This document shows positions 1 to 5,295 of a DNA stretch of 6,563 bases, one piece after another (the stretch's first letter is position 1; every line of letters starts with the position of its first letter). The stretch is from NCBI GenBank assembly GCA_028695895.1, contig JAQVIE010000074.1, positions 1 to 6,563 of the forward strand, given 5' to 3'. The notes below the pieces were generated by a model. That model saw only the letters and a program-made list of their open reading frames with translations, was not told the DNA's origin and ran no database searches. The position numbers and the translations under genes were made by a program. The DNA comes from Methanospirillum sp. Lineage in GTDB: Archaea; Halobacteriota; Methanomicrobia; Methanomicrobiales; Methanospirillaceae.

Positions 1-1
1 G

Positions 2-604
2 GTTGAACTCAGGCTGACTGGCTCGGGTGATCTTATTGAATTTTCAAAGATCCTGATGCGACTCGCAAAACCGACAATTGTTGCCGGAAATAAGGCAGAT
101 CTCGCCCCACCTGAACTGCTTGCAAAGGTGAAGGGTTCAGGTGCTATTCTGACTTCAGGAGCTGCAGAGCTGGCTCTCAGGACCGCTGCTTCTTCCCAGA
201 TGATAGTCTACCATCCAGGAGATGCATCATTCTCCATTCCTGATGAAGGAAAGCTAAGCTCCGCACAGAAAGCCGGACTTTTGAAGATGAAAGAGTACAT
301 GGATGCACAAGGCGGGACAGGTGTTCAGGACATAATCAACAAGGCGGTCTTTGAACTGCTTGACATGATTGTCCTTTATCCGGTTGAGGATGAGACCCAC
401 CTTACAGACGGGCAGGGGAGAGTTCTTCCTGATGCCTTCCTGATGAAGAAAGGTTCAACCCCCCGTGATTTAGCATACCAGGTGCATTCAGATATCGGAA
501 AAGGGTTTTTATACGCCATTGATGCAAAAACAAAGATGCGTATCAAGGAGAATGCAGTCTTAAAAGATGGCGACATTATAAAAATCGTAAGTACTGCAAA
601 ATAA
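2..604 (+). CDS. ychF: YchF/Obg-like GTPase with TGS domain, C-terminal half (5' partial)
   Basis: The reading frame is open from the left edge and leaves 200 residues; family members are near 390, so about half, including the P-loop, lies outside the window. Near the start it carries the G4 guanine-specificity motif NKAD (residues 30-33 of the fragment), then a G5-like SGAAE (53-57). A helical stretch (about 85-120) is followed by a C-terminal TGS domain (about 122-200) with the typical LPDAFLMKKGSTPRDLA segment and a final DGDIIKIVS strand. The family is ribosome-associated and thought to act in translation or stress responses. Bacterial YchF and human OLA1 have altered G4 motifs and prefer ATP; the intact NKxD here argues for GTP, so the usual name 'redox-regulated ATPase' may mislead. 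The ATG at 56 is internal, because the upstream 18 codons continue the same fold. Confidence 0.9.
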   Translation, partial: VELRLTGSGDLIEFSKILMRLAKPTIVAGNKADLAPPELLAKVKGSGAILTSGAAELALRTAASSQMIVYHPGDASFSIPDEGKLSSAQKAGLLKMKEYMDAQGGTGVQDIINKAVFELLDMIVLYPVEDETHLTDGQGRVLPDAFLMKKGSTPRDLAYQVHSDIGKGFLYAIDAKTKMRIKENAVLKDGDIIKIVSTAK

Positions 605-610
605 ATCCTT

Positions 611-622
611 AAATTTTTATAC
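611..622 (+). promoter_or_regulatory. TATA-type promoter of the 106-residue gene
   Basis: The stretch AAATTTTTATAC is centred about 30 bases before the ATG at 649. In archaea transcription begins about 25-27 bases downstream of the TATA centre, so the transcript would have almost no leader. No Shine-Dalgarno sequence is visible before the ATG, which agrees with this. The T-run may also help end transcription of the upstream GTPase gene. Confidence 0.55.
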
Positions 623-648
623 TAAAGAACTAATATAATGGATTAAGT

Positions 649-969
649 ATGGGCGGTAAGGTATATCAGGCCCAGGTTCTGAAGAATTTTTTTGACACAA
701 TCACTGGTACCGACAGGAATCTGACCAGAATATACATGTGTGTCATCAGCCTTGCCAAGCTTCGCGGTGAAGATGTGGAGACGATAGGCCACCTGGTTGA
801 GCAGCTAAGACAGAGTAAAGTAAAAAAAGAGCTCTCCATTGATGTGCTTGATTATATGTGTGAGATTGCATCAGATCTTGAAATTACTGCTGTAAAAACT
901 GCATTTGGCGTAAAAGAGATCTCGGATGTAATCCATGACTTTGATTCGGTAAGCCTGGACAGCCTTTAA
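649..969 (+). CDS. Conserved-looking small helical protein, function unknown
   Basis: This 106-residue soluble protein is one I do not recognise. It has no signal peptide, membrane segment, metal-binding cysteine pair or nucleotide-binding motif. Its composition suggests about five helices: roughly residues 5-18, 22-38, 41-55, 60-75 and 77-97. Several charged patches (for example RQSKVKKE near 49-56) and an acidic tail would suit a small adaptor or regulator, but that is inference. The ATG at 649 is chosen because a TATA-like element lies 27-30 bases upstream and because the earlier ATG at 638 is out of frame and meets a stop after one codon. It has its own promoter and a T-run just after its stop, so it is probably a single-gene unit between the GTPase and sugar-nucleotide genes. 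It is probably a real gene, given codon use like its neighbours. Confidence 0.75.
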   Translation: MGGKVYQAQVLKNFFDTITGTDRNLTRIYMCVISLAKLRGEDVETIGHLVEQLRQSKVKKELSIDVLDYMCEIASDLEITAVKTAFGVKEISDVIHDFDSVSLDSL

Positions 970-970
970 T

Positions 971-980
971 CTTTTTTTAT
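971..980 (+). terminator. T-run terminator after the 106-residue gene
   Basis: Seven consecutive T residues (972-978) begin three bases after the TAA stop. There is no obvious hairpin. Archaeal RNA polymerase can stop at T-runs alone, so this fits an intrinsic terminator. Confidence 0.5.
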
Positions 981-1000
981 TCTCCCTGTTCTGTCATACT

Positions 1001-1008
1001 CTTAAATG
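1001..1008 (+). promoter_or_regulatory. TATA-type promoter of the sugar-nucleotide pyrophosphorylase
   Basis: The octamer CTTAAATG is centred 27-28 bases before the ATG at 1032. No Shine-Dalgarno sequence precedes that ATG, so the mRNA is probably leaderless. Confidence 0.5.
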
Positions 1009-1031
1009 TCTGAAAATCCTAAATACCCGAT

Positions 1032-2210
1032 ATGAAGGTCTGTATAATGTGTGGAGGCGAAGGAACACGTCTTCGTCCGCTAACTTTTGAACGCCCGAAA
1101 CCATGCATTTCAATCGTCAACAAACCTTCAATTGAGCACTTGGTTTCACATCTTTCAAATCTGGGATTTCATGATATAATAATCACAGTCGGGTACAAAA
1201 GCGATGCAATTGAGCAGGCCCTTGGGGATGGTGCCCTTTTTGGTGCTACTATAAGTTATGTATATGAAGAAATAAAACTTGGAACCGCGGGAAGTGTGAA
1301 AAATGCCAGGCACCTGCTTGGCGAGAAGCCTTTTTTGGTTGTTGGTGGAGACCATTTAACCGATATAAACCTTCTTGAGTTCTATCGTGACCATATCAGG
1401 CAATCTCCCATCATCACAATCGGTCTTATAAGTGTAGATGATCCTTTCGAGTATGGCATTGCAGAAATAGATGTAGAAAACCATATCCGCCGGTTTGCTG
1501 AAAAACCAGGTCCTGGAGAGATCTTCTCCAACCTTGCCTCAACCGGGATGTATGTCTGCTCCCCAGATATTTTTGACTTTATCCCTGATGGAACCAAGTT
1601 TGATTTTGCAAAAAACCTTTTCCCGCTTCTCATGGAAAAAGGTAAGATACTTGACGGGTGGCTTGCCCGTGGAAACTGGTCTGATGTCGGAAGTCCGACA
1701 TCTCTCAGACTTGCTGAAAAATGGAAACTGCAGGAGATGAGTTATGCGAGCATCTCCGGTGACATTGATATTAAGAGTGCTCATATCCAGGGCCCGGTTG
1801 ACTTTGGAGGATCTATTTACGTAGGCCGCAACAGCCGGATCATCGGGCCGGTTGCAATTGGAAGTGGAACATCAATCGGTGATAATGTCCTCATCGGCCC
1901 ATATACATCAATAGGGAAGAACTGTGTTGTCCGCAGCAATGTGCGGATCTTATCCTCGTCTTTTTATAACCGCGTGGTCATCGGACAGGGAACGTCAGTT
2001 TCAGGAACGATTGTAGATAATGATGCAATGATAGGCGACTCATGCAGTATTGAACATGGATCGGTGATTGGACCCAGAACTGTAATCAGGAACAAGGTAA
2101 CAATTCATTCAAATACCCGTATATGGCCTGACATGGTGATTCCTGATGGGACGACGGTGACTGAACATATGCTTAATGACACTTATGATACCCGGTGCGA
2201 AGGATCCTGA
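1032..2210 (+). CDS. NDP-sugar pyrophosphorylase (GMPP/GlmU-like) with left-handed beta-helix tail
   Basis: This 392-residue enzyme is predicted to join a sugar 1-phosphate to an NTP, giving an NDP-sugar and pyrophosphate in the cytoplasm. The N-terminal nucleotidyltransferase domain (1-235) holds the signature GGEGTRLRPLT (8-18) with PKP (22-24). It also has GTAGSV (84-89), a metal-binding GGD (105-107), EKP (157-159) and the second metal aspartate in WSDVGSP (216-222). Residues about 245-372 are hexapeptide repeats of the form [I/V]-G-x4, as in GlmU, GMP-mannose pyrophosphorylase and archaeal sugar-1-P nucleotidyltransferases; this part usually drives oligomerisation and, in some members, acetyl transfer. 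The substrate cannot be fixed by reading: mannose-1-P/GTP, glucose-1-P/dTTP and GlcNAc-1-P/UTP all remain possible. No glycosyltransferase or sugar-modifying gene is adjacent. The 3' end overlaps the convergent CBS gene by 28 bases. Confidence 0.92.
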   Translation: MKVCIMCGGEGTRLRPLTFERPKPCISIVNKPSIEHLVSHLSNLGFHDIIITVGYKSDAIEQALGDGALFGATISYVYEEIKLGTAGSVKNARHLLGEKPFLVVGGDHLTDINLLEFYRDHIRQSPIITIGLISVDDPFEYGIAEIDVENHIRRFAEKPGPGEIFSNLASTGMYVCSPDIFDFIPDGTKFDFAKNLFPLLMEKGKILDGWLARGNWSDVGSPTSLRLAEKWKLQEMSYASISGDIDIKSAHIQGPVDFGGSIYVGRNSRIIGPVAIGSGTSIGDNVLIGPYTSIGKNCVVRSNVRILSSSFYNRVVIGQGTSVSGTIVDNDAMIGDSCSIEHGSVIGPRTVIRNKVTIHSNTRIWPDMVIPDGTTVTEHMLNDTYDTRCEGS

Positions 2211-3010
2211 TAGTCAGGAATTACGGTCCCCATCGCCCCATACCGGTGTGTGCCGGCTATAAGGGGATGACGGGCATAATCCATTATCAGGATATCATCG
2301 ATGGATTTAAGATTCAGGGCTTTGGCTGTTCTTTCAAGACCAAGCTCGATATTTTCCCTGATCTCGATAATATATGCTTCAAGTATCTTGATTCCAAGCC
2401 TGCGTGCAGCAACCGAACGGTGATGGCCATCCACCAGTAAATGACGGCCAGGTTTTTTTATCACAATAACCGGTTCTGCAAGACCTTTTTTTATCTCATA
2501 GATACGGCCTTCCAGTTCATCCATGTAGATTCTGGACTGGGTCGGGAGGAGTGTGTTAACCTGAACCGGTCCTTTTGTAAGGTACGGCTTTATATCATGC
2601 AGCCTCTCGATTGTGTCCATCAGTTTGTAGACCTTCTCAGGTGAGACATGTTCAATCTGCGACCTTACAACGTCGGTATTGGAGATAATCCCAAGCAGTT
2701 CATTCTTTTCATTTACAACCGGCAGCTTTTGAATGCCAGAGCGAATTATTACCCGTGCAACGTCACTGATAGCCATCTCAGGGTCAGCCACGATTAGGTG
2801 GTGGCTCATTATCTCCCTGACCGGTGTATCAGGATGGACGAACAAAAGATCCCGTGCTGCAATATATCCTACCACGATGTTTCCGTCTACAACAGGAAAA
2901 CCGTCATGAGAGGTATTCCTGATAACCTGGATAACCTCTCGCGCGGTACCCGTCATAGGAACGGTATCCACATCGGTGGTCATATAATCACGAACCCTCT
3001 TTTTTTCCAT
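2183..3010 (-). CDS. CBS-domain pair fused to a ParB/SerK-like domain
   Basis: The protein has 275 residues. Residues 1-118 form two CBS domains: VRDYMTTDVDTVP starts the first, and VREIMSHHLIV (64-74) starts the second, with closing strands GYIAARDLL and GIISNTDVV. CBS pairs normally bind adenine nucleotides or S-adenosylmethionine and regulate the attached domain. After a linker, residues about 150-220 form a ParB/sulfiredoxin-type domain with the hallmark VDGHHR (193-198) followed by SVAARRLG. In archaea this superfamily includes SerK, an ADP-dependent kinase of free L-serine, besides DNA-partition proteins. No helix-turn-helix domain of a classical ParB is evident, so a small-molecule enzyme gated by adenylates is my preferred inference. 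The ATG at 3010 is supported by a Shine-Dalgarno sequence 10 bases upstream. A weak AT-rich element near 3060-3068 could be its TATA box. It is divergent from the FKBP-like gene. Confidence 0.85.
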   Translation of the reverse strand: MEKKRVRDYMTTDVDTVPMTGTAREVIQVIRNTSHDGFPVVDGNIVVGYIAARDLLFVHPDTPVREIMSHHLIVADPEMAISDVARVIIRSGIQKLPVVNEKNELLGIISNTDVVRSQIEHVSPEKVYKLMDTIERLHDIKPYLTKGPVQVNTLLPTQSRIYMDELEGRIYEIKKGLAEPVIVIKKPGRHLLVDGHHRSVAARRLGIKILEAYIIEIRENIELGLERTAKALNLKSIDDILIMDYARHPLIAGTHRYGAMGTVIPDYQDPSHRVS

Positions 3011-3020
3011 ACGAATCTAC

Positions 3021-3026
3021 TCACCT
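3021..3026 (-). promoter_or_regulatory. Shine-Dalgarno site of the CBS-ParB-like gene
   Basis: Read on the minus strand the site is AGGTGA, a good match to the 16S rRNA 3' tail, 10 bases before the ATG at 3010. It decides the start codon and shows that this transcript has a leader, unlike several neighbours. Confidence 0.65.
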
Positions 3027-3101
3027 TTTGCAGGTATGAACCCATCGTTCCCATGTACTTGTAATTTTCAGACACTTACCCTTTCAATTACCAGTTGAAT
3101 C

Positions 3102-3110
3102 CTTTATCTT
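3102..3110 (+). promoter_or_regulatory. TATA-type promoter of the FKBP-like gene
   Basis: CTTTATCTT is centred about 28 bases before the ATG at 3134. Its placement favours that ATG, read without a leader, and makes a TTG at 3095 impossible as a start because it would lie upstream of the transcript. Confidence 0.45.
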
Positions 3111-3133
3111 CAGGCAGGGTTCACGTAATAAGA

Positions 3134-3838
3134 ATGAAAGGATTCCGCCACCAGCCCTCAGAGAAAAAAGAAGAGATGAACTGGACGAAAATTGGAATCG
3201 TTACAGTTTGTATTCTGATGGCTGTCTTCATGATAGTATCAATGTTTGGCATGTCATGGCTGAACATCTTCACGCAGGCAAAGCCTGGGAACAATGCACT
3301 GGTTGATTTCACCTTCCGTGACGCGCAGGACCGTCCGATTGTGACCAGCGTCCTTTCTGTCATCACCAAGGCACAAGATCCGTCAATCATGACCTTTAAA
3401 GCTAACTCTCTTTCTGTCAGGGTGAATGTTCCCTCAGGTGAAGATCTTATCCCGATTCAGGTAGTAAACCCGTATAATGAATACGGGGTGATGGAGTTTG
3501 GTCTTTTTGGCCAGGAAGTTGACATGATCAGCAATTCAATCACCGGGATGGGCGTTGGTGATTCAAAAGTACTGACTTACCCGTATGCAGGACAGATGTC
3601 CAGGCTTATGACAATGGAACAGTTCATGAATATCACAGGTGAGTCTTTTGCAAATGTCCAGATAGGAGACCAGGTTCCCCTGGCCTTTATTGACCAGCCT
3701 CAGATCCCAATGGATGATGCAACACCGTCGTCATATATCAGAATTGCAAATGTTGTTGACAGGGACGAAACCAACATTACCTTAAATTATGGATATCCAA
3801 AGGTAGAGATAACTCTGACAAAACTGACTACGTCATAA
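3134..3838 (+). CDS. Membrane-anchored, divergent FKBP-like protein
   Basis: From this ATG the protein has 234 residues. It starts with a charged cytoplasmic tail (1-18), then a single hydrophobic segment (about 19-42) without a clear cleavage or lipobox site, so the rest is probably held outside the membrane. The soluble part reads like a degenerate FKBP/SlyD fold. ALVDFTFRDAQDRPIVTS (55-72) matches the FKBP opening strand and turn. ITGMGVGDSKVLTYP (136-150) matches the 'GM-x-VGE-K' helix and strand. An insert with MTMEQFMNITGE follows at the flap position, and NITLNYGYPKVEITLTKL (214-231) matches the strand that in SlyD-type proteins contains NHPLAG. The catalytic-pocket residues appear poorly kept, so a chaperone or binding role is more likely than prolyl isomerisation. 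The later ATG at 3176 would give 220 residues and is the alternative start. The end overlaps the convergent zinc-finger gene by six bases. Confidence 0.72.
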   Translation: MKGFRHQPSEKKEEMNWTKIGIVTVCILMAVFMIVSMFGMSWLNIFTQAKPGNNALVDFTFRDAQDRPIVTSVLSVITKAQDPSIMTFKANSLSVRVNVPSGEDLIPIQVVNPYNEYGVMEFGLFGQEVDMISNSITGMGVGDSKVLTYPYAGQMSRLMTMEQFMNITGESFANVQIGDQVPLAFIDQPQIPMDDATPSSYIRIANVVDRDETNITLNYGYPKVEITLTKLTTS

Positions 3839-4414
3839 CCGGTAGGCATATACCCGCTTAATCCGGTTTGCCAATTCATATTTTCCTTTTCTTCTTTGGG
3901 TCATCCCGTTTCTAAGGCAGATATGATCAATTCTGGCCCTTACACGGTCAATTGACACAATCTCATCCACGGTAAACCGGTCATCACCGTCACAGGCAAC
4001 ATATATCGGGATAGTTTTTTTCCCGTCATGAACAGATATCCGGACAATTACCTCATCAATTGCCCTTGACCAGATTGTATTAATTTCTTCGGCAACGGCC
4101 TTTTCAATACGTTTATCTCCTACCTCAAGGGACATAATCTCTACACCTGCCCCCTCCCCGTCATCCCGTTCAGCTACGATATAGTCACCAACTCTGACCA
4201 CCTCCCCTTTCATAAGCTCAGCCTTTCCAACGTAAGATTCAGCTTCTCTGCTCACGATGGTCTTGACATATACCGGTTCAGGCTCAGGAGGCAATGGCCT
4301 TCTGGAGGTCAGGCCGCAGACAGTACAGCAGAGGATAAGATCGCGTGATTCACTCAGAACTTTCTGTTCTGTCTCTTCTTTACATGTGGCACAATATGCA
4401 TCTACCAGATCCAT
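3833..4414 (-). CDS. HVO_0476-family zinc-finger protein
   Basis: This 193-residue archaeal protein belongs, from its sequence pattern, to the uncharacterised HVO_0476/COG1326 family. An N-terminal zinc ribbon is formed by C8-x2-C11 and C30-x2-C33. After a proline-rich linker (40-47) comes a beta-rich region with MKGEVVRVGDYIVAE (68-82) and IMSLEVGDKRIE (93-104). An acidic-to-basic C-terminal part ends in the strongly basic segment TQRRKGKYELANRIKRV (172-188), which could contact RNA or DNA. The biochemical role is unknown; nucleic-acid binding is inference. The start at 4414 places the first CxxC seven residues in, as usual for the family, and a TATA-like element lies 27 bases upstream. It is divergent from the DUF371 gene with only 31 bases between the two ATGs. 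Confidence 0.85.
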   Translation of the reverse strand: MDLVDAYCATCKEETEQKVLSESRDLILCCTVCGLTSRRPLPPEPEPVYVKTIVSREAESYVGKAELMKGEVVRVGDYIVAERDDGEGAGVEIMSLEVGDKRIEKAVAEEINTIWSRAIDEVIVRISVHDGKKTIPIYVACDGDDRFTVDEIVSIDRVRARIDHICLRNGMTQRRKGKYELANRIKRVYAYRL

Positions 4415-4416
4415 TG

Positions 4417-4424
4417 ATTACAAA
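4417..4424 (+). promoter_or_regulatory. Weak TATA-like element for the DUF371 gene
   Basis: ATTACAAA is centred 25-26 bases before the ATG at 4446, at the spacing expected for a leaderless archaeal mRNA. The match to a TATA consensus is poor. It directly adjoins the start codon of the divergent zinc-finger gene. Confidence 0.3.
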
Positions 4425-4436
4425 TGGAAGAGAGTG

Positions 4437-4446
4437 TGTAAATACA
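4437..4446 (-). promoter_or_regulatory. TATA-type element for the HVO_0476-family gene
   Basis: On the minus strand the sequence is TGTATTTACA, centred about 27 bases before the ATG at 4414, again fitting a leaderless transcript. The element abuts and shares a base with the start codon of the DUF371 gene on the opposite strand. Confidence 0.45.
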
Positions 4447-4874
4447 TGGTCAGGGAAGAGGAATATCTCATCGCTCACGGACATCAGAATATAACTGCAA
4501 CTCATCACACAACCTTTGAGATAACAAAAGAAGAAGAACTTTCCTTGGCAGGAAGTTGTATCATCGCAGTTGGATCCAGCAAGGGGGCGCTTGATCTCAG
4601 CCGTAGTTTTCGCGATGCATTACAACAACCCGGATGCCGGCTATATACGACTCTGACCTGTGGCCCGCATGAAGTCTGCATAAAATCCCAGGGAGACCCG
4701 GACCTTACACTGGAACATCCGGCTGACCTGGTATGGCGGAGGTCATCATTCACCTGTGATCGGACCATTGGGATATATACTGACTTCACAGCACAAAATC
4801 TGCCACGTGATATGATCCATATGCTGGCAGGAGGAGCTGAACTGAATGTTCTGCTGGTTGCTGAATATCCCTGA
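4446..4874 (+). CDS. DUF371 family protein
   Basis: This is a 142-residue soluble protein of the archaeal DUF371 (COG2090) family, whose function is unknown. The family signature GHQNITATHHTTFEITKEEEL (12-32, with conserved G12, H13, N15, H20 and T22-T23) is nearly perfect. It is followed by SCIIAVGSSKGALDLS (37-52) and the C-terminal RRSSFTCDRTIGIYTD (98-113). The conserved histidines and polar residues suggest a binding or catalytic pocket, but no reaction is known to me. The frame is open upstream to 4257, but that extension only reads the opposite strand of the zinc-finger gene. The ATG at 4446 matches the usual family N-terminus, about ten residues before the GHxNITATH motif. The gene is divergent from the zinc-finger gene and probably transcribed alone. 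Confidence 0.88.
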   Translation: MVREEEYLIAHGHQNITATHHTTFEITKEEELSLAGSCIIAVGSSKGALDLSRSFRDALQQPGCRLYTTLTCGPHEVCIKSQGDPDLTLEHPADLVWRRSSFTCDRTIGIYTDFTAQNLPRDMIHMLAGGAELNVLLVAEYP

Positions 4875-4887
4875 CAGGCAGGATAAT

Positions 4888-4933
4888 ACTCAACTCATAC
4901 CGTTTTTTCTAAAAGAATGCTTAGTTTTTGAGT
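4888..4933 (+). terminator. T-rich terminator region after the DUF371 gene
   Basis: A run of six T residues (4903-4908) begins 28 bases after the stop, and a second run of five lies at 4925-4929. A weak 6-base complementarity (ACTCAA at 4888-4893 with TTGAGT at 4928-4933) encloses the first run, but its loop is long. The T-runs are the main support. The rest of the spacer up to 5011 is AT-rich and holds no ORF or RNA gene that I can support. Confidence 0.4.
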
Positions 4934-5011
4934 GATCTGTTTTGTAGTTATTATGCATATTTTGAGATAAACTCTGCAGCACATCGGTTATTCCAGGATA
5001 ATGTGGAAGGC

Positions 5012-5020
5012 AATATAAAT
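5012..5020 (+). promoter_or_regulatory. TATA-box promoter of the small membrane protein gene
   Basis: AATATAAAT is the best TATA box in the window. With the usual 25-27 base spacing transcription would start near 5040, giving a leader of about 30 bases that contains the Shine-Dalgarno site. Confidence 0.65.
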
Positions 5021-5055
5021 ATCATTGAAACAAACGTGTATTATAATTTTAGACT

Positions 5056-5060
5056 GGAGG
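5056..5060 (+). promoter_or_regulatory. Shine-Dalgarno site of the small membrane protein gene
   Basis: GGAGG lies nine bases before the ATG at 5070. It settles the start codon against an in-frame TTG at 5025 that would fall upstream of the predicted transcript start. Confidence 0.75.
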
Positions 5061-5069
5061 ATTAATCAC

Positions 5070-5249
5070 ATGGATAAAATGGGACTTGGTATGTTAATCA
5101 TCGGCATCCTGCTTGTTATCGGTGGAGCTTATGGTATCTGGTATTTTCTGCCTGATGTTATCGAGGTCATCAAAGGTGCAATTGGCATTGTAGCCCTGCT
5201 CATTGGTATTATGCTTGCCGGAATAGGGTTTATCCTTGTCAAAGATTAG
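5070..5249 (+). CDS. Small two-helix membrane protein, function unknown
   Basis: This 59-residue, very hydrophobic protein has two predicted transmembrane helices, about residues 6-27 and 35-56. The short loop between them contains the acidic-basic sequence DVIEVIKG (29-36). Both helices are rich in glycine, isoleucine and leucine (GMLIIGILLVIGGAYG and GIVALLIGIMLAGIGF), a pattern that favours tight helix packing. The two helices look alike, and both are followed by polar residues, so the protein may be a hairpin with both ends in the cytoplasm. I do not recognise a named family; small proteins of this type are common in methanogen genomes. The clear TATA box and strong Shine-Dalgarno site suggest good expression. 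It stands alone, convergent with the methylase gene. Confidence 0.8.
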   Translation: MDKMGLGMLIIGILLVIGGAYGIWYFLPDVIEVIKGAIGIVALLIGIMLAGIGFILVKD

Positions 5250-5295
5250 AAAATAAAAGAATGCAGATACTCTCTGTGAATATACTCTTTTTTTT
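5250..5295 (+). terminator. Probable two-way terminator between convergent genes
   Basis: The spacer has an eight-T run on the plus strand (5288-5295), which would stop transcription of the small membrane gene. An A-rich stretch just after 5249 reads as a T-rich run on the minus strand, where it would stop the methylase transcript. The plus-strand T-run overlaps the last bases of the methylase stop codon. A small CAGA/TCTG pairing (5264-5275) is too weak to count as a hairpin. Confidence 0.5.

Noticed and set aside
1155..1784. Antisense and out-of-frame ORFs inside the nucleotidyltransferase gene
   Set aside because: They have no start signals or recognisable domains and lie wholly within a well-supported gene in another frame.
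3095..3133. TTG start giving 13 extra residues to the FKBP-like protein
   Set aside because: The TATA-like element at 3102-3110 lies downstream of this TTG, so the codon would not be in the transcript, and no Shine-Dalgarno site precedes it.
4257..4445. N-terminal extension of the DUF371 frame
   Set aside because: It lies on the opposite strand of the zinc-finger gene, has low-complexity composition, and the family normally begins about ten residues before the GHxNITATH motif.
4888..4933. Possible small RNA or structured element in the spacer
   Set aside because: The only pairing is six bases with a 34-base loop, and no promoter precedes it; T-run termination explains the sequence better.
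5025..5069. Upstream TTG start for the small membrane protein
   Set aside because: It lies before the predicted transcription start, while GGAGG nine bases before the ATG at 5070 marks a better start.
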